Assembly: GCA_030272155.1 (NCBI GenBank)
Contig: CP126195.1
Span: 6,183,001-6,247,000 of the forward strand
Length of the DNA: 64,000 nucleotides
Direction: 5' to 3'
Source: Tetradesmus obliquus
Lineage: Eukaryota > Chlorophyta > Chlorophyceae > Sphaeropleales > Scenedesmaceae
The notes under the pieces are model-generated. The model was not told the DNA's origin, searched no databases, and saw nothing but the letters and a program-made list of their open reading frames with translations. The stretch's first letter is position 1, and every line of letters begins with the position of its first letter. Both the position numbers and the translations under genes were made by a program. Shown one piece after another: positions 1 through 12,838 of the stretch.

Positions 1-255
1 GACGCAGACAGCAAGACAGCAATCAGCGATTCCAGCTGCTGCACAGTGAGTGCGATGTTGTTGTGCTGTTGCCTCGCGCGTGATCACACATCATTAGCGT
101 AAGGCCAGCAAAGTGTCTGGAATTCAAATCGCGTTGCGCAACACTGGTGCATGCTGTGTGCGCAGCGGGGATGCGACTGACGTGCACCTCTCTCTTTAAA
201 CCCATCCTCCCATCTTCTAGTACCCTGTGTCACCTGTCGCTGCCGCCTGCTGCAG

Positions 256-3200
256 TTTGAGTACACCTGCGGTGATATCAGCCCCCTGCCAGGCAAGCAG
301 CTCTTCCCCTGCCTGGCTGTGGGCGGGTGTGACGCGCCGCCCTTTGCCACCAACTGCTGGGCCTACGATGCCAAGAATGCAGATGTGTCCATCGATGCAG
401 GCAACCCTAACAAGACGCCAGAGGACTTTGTGCCCATCTGCTGCGTGAGTACACTCCTTGACTGTGCTGAGGGCTGTCGCATGTGTCTGCAACAACCGTC
501 AAGGTGCTGGTGCACAAGCGTATAAAACAGGCACTGGTGTACTTGCGTGTTTCTGCAGCCTCCTGTGCAGCTGCATTGCCAGGAAGCTGCATGCAACTGC
601 AGGCCATGTTGCACCTGCTCAGCGCCATCCACCCCGCTGGCTGCTGCCACGTGACACCGCATTGCCTCCCTCTCCGCAGACCAAGACTTGCCATGCGTGC
701 ATGCATGTGCAGCTAGTGTTGGGTTCTGCAGCTGGGAGCTTCATGTTGCTGTACTGTTCAGAGGAAGCCTCTGGCTGCATGCAAGCTGCTCGGTGCTGAC
801 ATCACAAGTGCAAAATCTGCATCTGCTTCAAGCACTCCAGGTGTTGGCACAGCTTGCAGGAGCATCATGATCTAAATCCTTTCTCACAGCCCTGCTGCTG
901 CAATCTCCGTCATGCTTGCAGACCAAGAAGTCTCCTCCCGCGTCTGCGCCGGACGTGTACGTGGTCAAGCAGACCAACGCGCCCAAGGCCAAGCCCGTAG
1001 GCAGCCAGTTCACCTTTACCATCGAGGTGGGCGTGAGGGGCCTGGCCACAGCAGTGGCGCGAAACGTGGTGCTGGAGGACGAGGTGCCCGCGGGGCTGCT
1101 GCTGGACGGCGCGCAGGAGATCACGCAGCCTGGTGAAAAGGGTGAGGCACAGCAGCAGGCAATGCGCAGTGCTGGGCGCCTGGAGAGCAAGAGGCAGGGC
1201 GGTAGAGGGGTTGGCAGCATGGTATGCAGATGCCAGCATTGGCATCTTGCTGTGGAATGACGTCGGCGTGAGACGAGGTGACAGAGGCAACACGTCACCC
1301 TGTGCATGCATTTTGAAATCCACTTGCGCTGGCTTGCTCCTGGTGAACCGCATAGCAAAACTTCCTGCTCAGTGCTAAAGGCAATTGCAGCTGCCACAGC
1401 TGAACTCCTGGTACCTTGCAGTTAGAAGTCCTTGTCCTAACAGGTTCCCTGGTGCACTGCCTGTCTCCTTGCACCTGCTGCTGCTGCTGCTGTCTCTTGC
1501 AGCTTGTCAGACGGTCACTGCACGCAAGTTCCGCTGCACATGGCTGGTGCTGCTCTTCCAGGATGTGCGCACGGTGCAGGTGACAGTGACTGGCCAAATC
1601 GCTGGCGACTACACCAACACCGCGTTTGTGAAGACCACGTCTGGTGACACCAATCCGAACAACAACCAGGACTCAGACACTCTTCAGGTCAAGGTGAGCA
1701 AGCGGGATGTGTGGACATCTAATACAAGGACCTGCGCAAGCTTGCGATTTCCTGCAGTGATTTGGCATGTAGGCATGTCGGGTGCAGGAGGCTGGAGTTC
1801 GCAGCGTGTGCCAAATACATGTGGTGCAGCCAGCTACTGCCCTTTATTTATGAATAATGGTGTCAATCGCAATGTCACCACGCTGCGGACCTAACCACCA
1901 ATCACAAATCAGGGTGCTGTGCGTAAAGATCCAGTCCAACTCACCTCTGCACTTCTTCCCTGTGTGCTGCCTGTGCCTGCACAGGGTGCGTGCTGCAACA
2001 GCCGCGTGTCCCCTCCCAGCTGCAGCGAGGTGCCCTCCAAGGCCTCCTGCCCCGACCCCAACACCTTCTACAACAGCAAGAACTGCAACGAGGTGCCCTG
2101 CGGGCCCATCCCGGGCGGCGCCTGCTGCCTGGAGCTGCTGGGTCAGTGCATCGAGCGCACCTACGAGGCCGCATGCAGCGCCGCGGGCGGCGCCTGGCAC
2201 CAGGGCAAGCTCTGCGACGAGCTGCGCAAGCAGGGCACCTGCAGGCAGCCCAGCGGCGCCTGCTGCAACGTGCGCAGCGGCGAGTGCTTTGAGGACAAGG
2301 CCATCACGCAGTGCGACCTCAAGTGGAGCACCTGGTGGAAGAACGGCAGCTGCAGCAGTGACGGCTACTGCTCGGGCGCCTGCTGCGACACCGCCAATGG
2401 CAACTGCTACCAGTCCAAGAAGGCCGACTGCGCCCTGCCCAGCCAGCTGTGGACCATCTACGGCCAGTGCGACCCGCTCAAATGCCCCAACGTGAGTGGG
2501 GGTGGCAGCCATTGCAGTGATCAAATTGGTCTGAACCCAGCACCACTGGTGTTGGGTGGCTGTCGTGCCTGCTTTCAGGTTGGCAGCTGTGCTCTGTGGG
2601 CTTGCTGCTGCTAACCTGTTGGGTTGCTGTGCACATATGTACCACAGGGTGACACCTGCACTCCTCCTTGGTACAAGTGCAAGCCTGCCCTGTGGGGCAG
2701 GCCGGACGAGTGCTGCCCCGGCTTCTCCTGCCAGGAGGCCCCCAAGGGCTGCAAGGTCGGCAAGTACGTGTGCCAGCCCAAGTTCACGCCCAGCTGCGGC
2801 CAGGAGGGCTTCTCCTGCGGCGGCAAGTCCGGCGCGGTCTGCTGCGAGGGTGAGCGGGGCGCTGCGGGCTGTTGTGCCCTTGACAAGAGTAGTGCAGGGT
2901 CAGACAGCATGAGGAGCATGCTGGTGCAGGGGTCACTCTGGTGACCGAAATATGTGCTTGATGGAGTGGATGGCACATGAAAGGGGCAGCCGTGCTTTGC
3001 CCTCGACTGCAATTGGCACTGCTGTTCTGCTGGCAACAGCAATTTAGTGCTCATGAGCATAACTACCCCTTGGTGGTTGTTTGACTGTTATTCCCTGTGC
3101 TGCCCTGCCACCTGCCGCGCTGCACACCCCTGCCCCCACCGCCCTACCCGGCCAGGCTTTGCGTGCTACTGGGACTACAAGCAGCACAAGGGCAGCTGCC

Positions 3201-3484
3201 ACCCCGAGCCCAACCCCGACTACTGCCGCAAGGACGGCGACCAGTGCGGCGACGACCGCGACTGCTGCTACGGCTCGCGCTGCTGCTTCCCCCAGGGCAA
3301 GAGCAAGCTGGCCACCAAGCGCCTGGCAAAGCACGGCGGCCAGTGCACGCCTGTCACCTACGAGAAGTGTCACAAGGACTGCTACGATTACGAGTGTTAC
3401 GTTGAACGCAGCAAGGACTGCAACGCCTACTACGCCACGTCTGCCGCAAAGCTGTCGGCAACAGGCGCCAAGTACATGGTGTGA
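256..3484 (+). CDS. Cysteine-rich protein with DUF11-like domain, 5' partial
   Basis: Spliced gene running in from the left edge. Exons I can join: 256-444, 922-1141, 1503-1693, 1985-2491, 2648-2849 and 3156-3484 (stop TGA). Phases agree throughout and give at least 545 residues; the N-terminus is outside or not recognised. The second and third exons resemble the DUF11 beta-sandwich repeat: FTFTIEV, then ARNVVLEDEVPAGL, and finally GDYTNTAFVKTTSGDTNPNNNQD, whose asparagine-rich end is typical of the family. The rest is cysteine-rich, with repeats opening GACC or GDTC and CC pairs (GACCNS, GACCLE, GACCNV, GACCDT, DECCPG, RDCCYG), as in disulfide-knotted extracellular proteins. A wall or extracellular location is inferred; no signal peptide is visible because the start is missing. 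Introns are clean. Exact function unknown. The donor at 1142 could instead be at 1133 without changing phase. Confidence 0.75.
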
Positions 3485-5132
3485 GCACGGCCAGAAGCCC
3501 TCAACACACGCTGACATTGCTCAGCGTGTGCCGGCGATTGCAGGACTGCTGTGCCATGGTCAGCATGCGCCTGGGAGGCAGAGGCATGTGCTGGCAGAAA
3601 GCTGGCGACATTGCTGCTTTTGGTGGCGTGCAGCTGCCGTCTCAACCGCATGCCTTGCCTTGTGTTGTAGTGCTGGCACTTCAGATTGCTAACGGCCGCG
3701 TGCAGGCGCTGGCAGACATGATGGCTGTGACGTGTACATAACGCATGCAGCATTTAGGTAGCAGCACTGTCACCCTTGACTGGGTTTATTGATATTGGTG
3801 ATCACCATAATATGACTGCTTATTCAGCGCGGCGCACCAACAGAGCCTATGTCCCAGCAGCACAGACCTTGATTGGCCGTAGACCCCTTGATTGTCAGCG
3901 CAAGTAGTATCATGGATGCATTGCTGCCAGAGTTGCGGTTGGCGGCGGCTGTGTGTGTGCAGAAAAGGCGGAGCCATTTGTGAGAGGAAGGACGACATGA
4001 TGCATCACAGCATGTGTGCGGCCCGGCCATCACTGGCAGTCTCTGGGGTCTAGTTTGAGTTGCAGAACGCTTCTTTGCTATCATACAACCGCATACCTTG
4101 AAGCTGCTTGGGCATGTCTGCCATTTGAGCGGTGATCAAGCCCGGCACAGCGCTGCAACACGCCAGTGCAGCCGAGGCAGGCTGGGTGGCGGTGCAGGTG
4201 ATCACACTGCCGCACTTGCATTTTAATGGTGCACTTGATACAGTAGACTAGCTGCATTAACAGCAGATGCTATCATTGTTTTGGGCTCGGCGGTGGGCTA
4301 ATATCAAGTGGCCGTCACTGCCACATGCCCAAGTTGCCTCTTTTGAGATGTTGAGATGTTGTTGACTATCATTGGGGCCGATTGCCCTGCAGCCAGCATT
4401 GCTTGCATATCACTACTGCCAGCATGTGCTCCTGATTGGCATGCTTTATCATGCAGCATTGTGGGTGACCAACACGGACAAAAGCCACGACCGACAGGGA
4501 GGCTGCGTTGCTTGCACCGGTTTCGTTTGAAGAGCAGCCATTTGCAGCACCCATTGCACGCCGTCCAGATGGTGAATCCACTTGCTGTGACGAGGGCTGC
4601 GATGACCCTGGTGTAGGCTACTGCAGGTGGCCTGTTTGTGGCGTGTGGCTGTTATTGCCTTGCCAAGGTGTGTGTTGCACATGAAGATGCCAGCAGAGCT
4701 GCAAGGTGTGCTACTGCACAGTGCCAAGCTGCCCGCTTGTATCATCAGGGGCGGTCACAGATGCTGTGTGGGGATTGCATGCATCACGTGCAGGCTTGCA
4801 GTGAGTGTGGGCTGCAGGCGTTTGGTTGGTGTGTGCTGATGTTGTCGAGGTTGAGCAGTGTGCAACTCTGTTGCATACCTGTGAGCTTCTGGTTTTCAAG
4901 GCAGGGTATGCGACGACCGCCGCCATCGTCAGCCTTGCATGTTGTTGATACAATACATGCATGCGCACGGTGTGGTGATTATCGTCTTCCAAAACAGCAC
5001 TTGAGCTCCTCCCGCTAGGCCAGGCGCGGTTTGCTGACTCTAAACGTATGCTCATTGATGGCTGACAGTAGTTATACACGCACAGAGTAGAGCAGTAGCA
5101 ACAGCTGGGGCACGTCACACTCGTACTATGTA
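3485..5132. other. Intergenic, no gene seen
   Basis: No coding region, repeat array or RNA gene that I can support. It must hold the 3' UTR of the cysteine-rich gene. Short open frames here have no recognisable motif or splice context. Confidence 0.5.
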
Positions 5133-5349
5133 CTCAAGACTCGTTGCACACTGCAGGGTGAGCAGCCTGCTGGCTGCAGCACCACCCTGGGCGATTCGAT
5201 GGGAACAGGAAGGACACCAATCCCCACCAAGGCCTTCATACTATGAAGGCCTTGCTGGAAATTCGTGTCCTTGCTGCTCTCATCGAATCGCCCAGGGTGG
5301 TGCTGCAGCCAGCAGGCTGCTCACCCTGCAGTGTGCAGAGAGTCTTGAG
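5133..5349. repeat. 217 bp near-perfect palindrome
   Basis: Outer arms 5133-5201 and 5281-5349 pair over 69 bases with a few mismatches near 5142-5145. The inner stretch 5202-5239 pairs with 5243-5280 with about 7 mismatches and ends in the self-complementary core AAGGCCTTCAT-act-ATGAAGGCCTT. The loop is only 3 nt. A transcript of either strand would fold into one hairpin with arms of about 107 nt. It could be a small-RNA precursor, a foldback element or a recent inverted duplication. I see no clear target-site duplication at its ends. Confidence 0.9.
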
Positions 5350-5764
5350 GCTGCATGCGACAGGCACACACAACAGCCGATTTGTTGTCACTGCATGTCA
5401 CGCACACCCACAGCCAGCTTGCAGTGCGTGCAGCAAACACGCCATGGCTGTTGTGAGGGACAGCTTCGGCTGCAGTACCAGGCATGAGAAGGGCTGAAAA
5501 CAACCGTTGGCGCCACTGCCATGGGCATGCAGACTGCTGAGCTGACCCGGCTGGCGTGCGCTGTGGCAGCAGCACGGCGGTGTTTGAAATGGGGACATGC
5601 TGCTGCAGCAAGTCAGCACTGACAGCATATGCGTTGGTCTGTCAAAGCAGCTGTGGCGACATCATGCCGTTGCCCTGTTATGAACCCAGAGTGGGTCAAG
5701 GCGCTGCACACTTGAGGCATCCTCGTCACACAGGTGGCATCTGCACGCTGGCTGTTGACCTTTA

Positions 5765-6362
5765 TTCATCATCATGTTACTCATCAAGCCATAGCATCAA
5801 CGCCATCGGCCCCGCGCCCCAATGGAGCGGCAACTACACCCTCGTGTTTGCAAGCATTACGCACACCCCAAGCCTTTTCAAAAAAATCAGCAATGAACCT
5901 AGACACCAGTAACCTAACAGAACCCCAAGCATCATCCGACACAAACCGCTTCACCTTCACCTCAGCATCTGTAATAGACAACAAGTTACGCAATTTTGCA
6001 GCGTAACCAGACAAAGCCCTAATCTCATTAAACATCTCATCTCTTTGCACAGACGTCGCAGCACAATCAAACAACAAATGTGACAATGACTCCACACCAG
6101 CACCACACGCCGGACATGCTGTATTACCATTAGCTCGCCTGCCACCATAACGACTGGTGCGTTCATGTACAGCCAAGCAACCCAAACGCACACGCATCAT
6201 CAACTCGACACCACGTGTAGGCGCCCCAGACCGCAAAAAAGGCCTGACCCGCTTAAACGTCATAACATCAGCATGTTAAGGGTGCACATGCGTGATGTAA
6301 CTCAACAAAGTGGAATGCTCCAGCGATTCACACATTATCCTATCTGCATGCAACTTCTTGAT
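5765..6362 (-). mobile_element. 5'-truncated LINE, 3' end of the reverse-transcriptase ORF, with 13 bp target-site duplication
   Basis: The minus-strand frame 5784-6263 encodes about 159 residues. It includes CPACGAGVESLSHLLFDC, the zinc-binding knuckle found after the reverse transcriptase of many non-LTR elements (zf-RVT type), followed by the usual helical C-terminus. The same frame continues upstream to about 6362 and is broken by one in-frame TAA near 6276-6278, so this copy is dead. The 3' end is a short ATG/TGA microsatellite-like tail rather than poly(A). The copy is flanked by identical 13 bp CTGTTGACCTTTA at 5752-5764 and 6363-6375, which sets both ends at about 598 bp. The clade is not assigned. 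Confidence 0.88.
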
Positions 6363-6375
6363 CTGTTGACCTTTA

Positions 6376-7285
6376 CTAACACGAGGCACTGATATACTGC
6401 GGTAGTACCTGGCACCTGCTTTGAATGATGCAGCCACTGGCAGCAGGCTGCCTCCTTAGCGTCAGCACACCAAAACCGTGTGCTGGAGCTGCGTTCCGTA
6501 CCGTTTGCTGGAGCTGCGTTCCACGCAGTGCACTGTGCACCATGGTGCTGGCCAGCAGGGGGCAGCTCTTCCTTACGTCCCATGCACAAGGCCCATGCAC
6601 GGCCCATGCACAAGGCCCATTGTGTAACATACAAATCGTGATTTGAATGGGTAAAGCTTGACATGCAAACGATGTTAGGCTGTTAGCGTGTCACACAGTC
6701 AGCGGCAGTCAACAACACCACGCCATTGGCCCCAGGTCAGGCAGTGGCCAGGGGCAGGGATGCTTCAGCAAGGGTGTGCAAGTCAGGAGTCACGACGGCT
6801 GAGCATGTGAGCAGCACGGTGTTCAAACAAGGGATGTAAGCTTCTTCAGCACGCTTGCTGCACGAGCTGACAGGAGAAGCGATTGCAACACCGGTCACCC
6901 CTGGGCCACTGGGCAGGACTGCTGCGGGTGACCAAGCACGTAGCCTGCTTCAAACGCTACCAGCTACAGCAACAAACGTTAGCCCGGGGTTGCAGCTAGT
7001 TCAGCGTGGCACATTGAACAAGGGTTGTTATGGTTCTGCAAGGCGTGGAAATTGTAACCACTGACAGCTGCGCCCACAGAGCGTGAACGTAAAGCTAGGC
7101 AAACAGGAAAGCCAATGCGTATCTGTGCTGCCTGCGCCTGACCTGGCGCCCCTTTCTTGGAGTAAGGGGTTGCGTACACGTCCTGTCCCGAATTGCTGTT
7201 TGTCGTAACTTACTATCTTGCTGCAGCCTATTACAAGGCAAAGCGCTGAGTGCAGCGGCTTTAGGGCCTGCAGTCTGGGCGAGGC
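6376..7285. other. Intergenic / presumed PEP carboxylase promoter region
   Basis: No gene recognised. It contains small imperfect tandem duplications at about 6481-6525 (unit GCTGGAGCTGCGTTCC) and 6583-6622. It lies directly upstream of the proposed PEP carboxylase start, so the promoter and 5' UTR are expected here; I see no TATA box that I would defend. Confidence 0.4.
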
Positions 7286-8250
7286 ATGATGGTCGACTCT
7301 TCGGCCCTGTTGATGCCTACCAGCGCCAAGCAGGTGCGTGGGGCTTCGTTTCATGTGGCTAAGTTATTTTCTATGACGTTGGTGCTTGATCTTGGCGTGA
7401 GCTCTGAAACCCTGCCTGCTGCAGCAAGCAACCTCCAGCAGCAACCCTGCACGTCACTGCGCTGATGCTTCCTTCTGCCCAGATCAATCGACATGTGCCA
7501 TGCTCTGTAGTTTGAGTGAACCATATAGTCAAACAGGTGGCCTGGTTTATGCTGTCTTCTAGAACTACTGCTTGCAGTTGCACTGGTGCACCCCACCCTG
7601 TCCTGCCTGCCTTCCATTGGTATATTCCTGCAAGCGCCTGCCGTCATTGTTGACGCTTTTACTCACAGCAACTCCATCTTTGAACGTGTGCTTGCTATGT
7701 GCAGCTGCTGCGTGATGATGACAGCCTGCTGCGCCAGGTGTTCTTCAATGTGCTGCGCCACCACCACCCCAATACAGCAAACAAGGTGGACGTCATCTAC
7801 GCACTGTCTCAGGTGCGCTGCAGCAGTGTAGCGTAGCACACATTAAATACAGCAGCAGTGGCAGGGGCAGCGGCTGGGACAGGGCCGCACAGAAGAGCAG
7901 CAACAGTAGCCAGCCACAGCTGAGGTCCAGTCAGTGATAATCCGCAGCCATCATATGTAGGGCACTCAAGACATGCAGCAGCCGACGGGTACCACTTGTT
8001 GTGCGATGCAGCTAATCTAGCTGGTTTGCAGCTGGCGCACTTCAGCAGGTGCTGTTGGCTTCTGCCTTGTTGCTGCAACGGCAAAATACTCGCCATGCTG
8101 CTGGCGCAAGCCACGGGCGGCAGCGTGTGCGGCTTGCGCACAGCAGCACGCAGCTGGTTTGCAGGGCTTGCATTAATTTGCACTTGTTTGGGAGCGACGT
8201 GGAAGAGCCGGTGTTGCTGCCGCGTGCTCAACAGTTGCCGTACCTTGGCT

Positions 8251-8294
<44 letters not shown>

Positions 8295-8757
8295 TTTTGA
8301 GGGCGGTGGAGCGCTGTCAGCTGTGGGACATGGTCTGGCTGGTGGAATGTCTGACCATGGCGCTTGTCAGTGCTGCAACAAGCAATGTTTTTTTTTCATA
8401 AATCCCCTGCTGGCTTTGCTGCTGCAGGCATGGTGCAAGTGCAAGGATGACGACAACATTGAGCTGTTGTTGCATTCATGCTGCCGCAATCCTCTGTTGA
8501 CAACCTGCAGGCAATAATTCAGTTATGTGTAAAAAATGTCCTTGTGCTCTGTCTGCTGCCGCAGGCGTGGTGCAAGAGCAAGGATGACGGGGACTTTGAG
8601 CTGCTGGAGAAGTACCTGGGCAACCTCAAGCCAGAGGAGTGCATCCTGGTGCGCGGTGGCAGCAGCAGCAGCAGCAGCAGTAAACGCTAGCAGTGGCGCC
8701 AGCAGCAGCAGTAGGCGGTAGTGCGGCGCCTGCAACAACAGGACAGGGGTATGCCCT

Positions 8758-8794
<37 letters not shown>

Positions 8795-8803
8795 GATGTG
8801 GCC

Positions 8804-8849
<46 letters not shown>

Positions 8850-11807
8850 AAGCAGGAGCTGCAGGAATGCTGTTTTTAAAAACAGCAACAGCGAGCTGCT
8901 GCCTTGTCTCGAGGGACAGCGACGACAGCAGTTTGCTTGGTAGCATCGCTGACTGCAGCGGCATTTGCAGCCACAGCATCGTCAATTGCACGCCTGCAAG
9001 CAAAAATTAGTTGCGCATCTGCATCCCCAGCAGCTTCAGCCACATGCAAGGAGAACAACCTGTCAACACTGTTTAGTTTACGCTGACGCTGCTGTGCTTT
9101 GGCCCCGCCTGCTGTTTTTCTACTTCTGCTGCCTGCTGTATGCAGGTTGCCAGCAGCTTCAGCCACATGCTCAACCTGCACAACCTCACCGAGGAGGTGG
9201 CCAACACGCAGACGGAGCGCGCGGGGCGCATGGGCGAGGTGCGGCCGGTGGCTTGTCATGACGTGTCATCTCTAGTTGTTACATGTTAGCGTGTGGGGGA
9301 GGGGCGGCCGCTGGCAGAGTGCTCTGGTACTGCTTGTCTCCAGCTCTAGCACCTGCAGCAGTGTTGCTTTGTACACACCTGCCTGGTTTGCTATGACACA
9401 CACTGTTTGCCTCTGCTGACTCTCGCCCTCATGTATCCGCAGCTGACGGCGCCCACGCGCTCCACCAACACGAGCTTCATAAGGCTAGTCGCTTGTTCAC
9501 CTGCTGCCTGCTTGTCGCACTGCCTGGCTGCACTGCTTGGCTGCTGCCTCTGTTCCTGGTCTCATGCAGCTGACGCTGCCCACGCGCTCCACCAACATGA
9601 GCTTCATCAAGCTCACCAACCAGAACGGCGTGCCGGCGCAGAAGATCTACGAGGTGCGGCTGGCGGCGCTGCTGCTGCTGCTGCTGCTGCTTGGATCCGC
9701 AGACTGAATAGCTCACGTGGATATGGATCTTGTGTGTTGCGAGGCAGTGATTGTCAGCAGACTTGTCGGCTCAGAAGATCTACAACGTGCGGCTGGGGGC
9801 ACTGCCGTGGTTGGTCGCAAGTCAGCAGTTCTAAACATGAAGATCATTGGGCCGTTGTTGCAGCAGATGTACAATGTGTGGCTCGGCACGGCAGGGTAGT
9901 AGCAACAATACGGCATCCACTTACATGTTCACCTCCTGCTGCTGCCGCTGCTGCTGCCGCAGACGCTGTGCAGCCAGACGGTGGAGCTGGTGTTCACGGC
10001 GCACCCCACGCAGGCCTTCAGGCAGAGCCTGCTCAAGAAGTATGCACGGGTGCGCGGCGGTCGCCTGTTGCCCAGCAGCCGCATTGTCCGCATTGCTGCG
10101 TGATGCAAGTGCTGTTGTTACAGGCCAACTTTGATCTTGGCCAGCGCTTGTTGTTTTTGTGCTCTGAGTCCAGCTCCTACCATGTGCAGGCGCGCGGCTA
10201 CCTGGACCAGCTGCACAACAAGCAACGCCAAAATCATACACTATAATCTCACAAACAATTGTGTTTGCCTGCCGCATCATCATGATGAGCTGCACACACA
10301 CGCATCGACTGAACCTTATACAAAACCTCATAGACAGATGTGTTTGCCTGTTGCATTATAATGCCCGCTGCAGGTGCGCGGCTACCTTGACGAGCTGCAC
10401 AACAAGCGCATGTCGCCCTACGAGAAGATTGAGCTGCTGGAGGCCATCCGCGCGCAGGTGCAGGCGGCCTGGCGCACCGACGAGATCAGGCGCCAGAAGC
10501 CCACGCCGCAGGTGAGGCGGTATAGCAGATCGTATCATCCGGAATCGTACCAATTTCCACAAAAAAAATCATCTGCTGGTTAGTTTGGAGGGACCACAAG
10601 GCCACATCGCAGGTGATGTCTGGTGCAACTGAGATCATACCAAAGCACACCGCATTCATCCCCTGGTTTGATTTGAGGGAGCCACGGGCTGAGCTACTTC
10701 CAGCAGACCATCATGGACATGGTGCCCACCTTCTTCCATTGCATTAACCTTGCTTCTGTCCTTTGCCTTGCAGGACAAGATGCGCCATGGCCTGAGCTAC
10801 TTCCAGCAGACCATCAAGCACATGCTGCCCACCTCCCACCATATCAACTGCTGTGTTTGTCCTTTGTTTTTTGCAGGACGAGATGCGCCATGGCCCGAGC
10901 TACTTCCAGCAGACCATCATGGACATGGTGCCCACCTGCCACCATTGCAACCACTGTGTCTCAGCATGCTTTATTGTTTGTGCTGTGCCGCTCAGGACGA
11001 GATGCGCCACGGGCTGAGCTACTTCCAGCAGACCATCATGGACATGGTGCCCACCTTCTACCGGCGCGTGGACACAGCACTGGCCAACATCGGGCTGCCA
11101 AGGCTGCCCCTCAACCACCGTCTGTTTGAGTTTGGCTCCTGGATGGGCGGTGACAGGGACGGCAACCCTAATGTGACTGCGGGCACAACACGCGACGTGG
11201 TGGTGCTAGCCAGGTGGGGCTTTGGATCGGAATTGCAGCTTGGGGTTCTTTGTATGGCGGTTTGGGCTTCTGTGTGCTGCTGCTGCCTTGGGTGTTTTGC
11301 ATCGTGGGGGTGTTGGCCCCAGGTGGGGTTCTGGCCTGAGGCTTTTGCCGTTGTGTCGAACCACCGGCTGTTTGAATTTGGCTCACAAATGGGTGGCGAC
11401 AGGGCCGGCAACCCTAACGTGACTGCAGGCACAACACGCGACGTGGTGGTGCTGGCCAGGTGGGGTTTTGGCCTGAGGTTCTGCCAGCTTATGGTTTGAT
11501 GCCTTGCAGTTTGGGGTTCTGTAGTTTGTAGCAGCTTCCTGGGGCCCAGGGCTGAGAGTTGATGATATCTGCAATCGCCAGGTAGGTTCGAGGTTTGTGT
11601 TCCAGCTGCCTGGCCGTGTCATGCAGTGATGCACAGCGGCCTTCCCTTCAAAGCCGCAATGCTTCAATCTCCTTGGCTGCTGATTATGCTCGATTCCTTG
11701 TGCGTGTTCCCTGCTGCAGGCTGGAGGCGGTCAACGCGTACTTCCAGGCTGTGGAGACGCTCATGTTTGACCTCAGCATCTGGCGCTGCAGGTGAGCCGC
11801 GCAGCAG

Positions 11808-11839
<32 letters not shown>

Positions 11840-12784
11840 CTGCAACAGCAGCGCTGCAACAGTAGGGTGACAGCAGCAGTTGCGTGGTGTGGCGCTTTCG
11901 ACCTCAGCATCTAGCATTGCACGTCGGGCAGCCACAAGGTCCATGGCTTTGTGGCAGCACAGCCGCAGCAGTCGCAGCAGCAGCAGCAGCAGCAGTGGCT
12001 GCAGCAGCAGCTGTGACGTTAGGAAGTCGCAGGACCTGCTGCCTGCTTTTATATGACGCCGCCGCCTGCATGGCCGCCTGTCTCACGCATCTGCCGCAGC
12101 CCTGAGCTCAAGGCGCTGGCGCGCCGCCTGGCTTGTGCTCAACACTGCCTTCTCACTGCACCTAATTTTCTGTGTCTCCTGCTGCCTTTGCTGCTGCTGC
12201 TGCTGTCGCAGCCCCGAGCTCAAGGCGCTGGCGCGCCGCCTGGCTGCCCGTGCTGTGGCGGCTGACCCGGGGCGCGTGGCTGAGGAGCGCAAGAAGCGCA
12301 ACTACGCCGACTTCTGGACACCCATTGCGGCCAACGAGCCGTTCAGGGTGGTGCTGAGCCACATGCGCGACAGGTGCGGGGCCTGCAGCGCTGCAGGGGG
12401 AGATTTGCAGGTTGTGAGAGGGTGTGCGGGGTGTGCGGGGAGATGAACACAGAGTGTTGTGACGATATTTAAATATGTGCTGGGGTGATGTCTATTGTCA
12501 AAGCTTGTGAGTATCCTGGTGTCCCCACTTAGGGGAGTGCAAGAAGCGCAACTACGCAGAATCCAGGACGCCCTTTGCGGCCAACGAGTCGTGTAGGGTG
12601 GTGCTCAGCCACATGCGCGACAGGTGCGGCGCGCGCTGTGCCGTCATCTCTGTATGATCTCTGCAGCAAGGTGTCAAAAGAGCAGCAGAGACCACTTCCG
12701 CTGTGTGTTGTATGGAACGTTGTGATGGTGTGCTGGGTAACTCCTTTACCCCACTGAGGCCCTCGTTCTAGTTTGCACTCATTA

Positions 12785-12838
<54 letters not shown>

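Noticed and set aside
256-3484. Pherophorin
   Set aside because: No proline-rich rod and no pherophorin domain pattern; the cysteine spacing and DUF11-like block differ.
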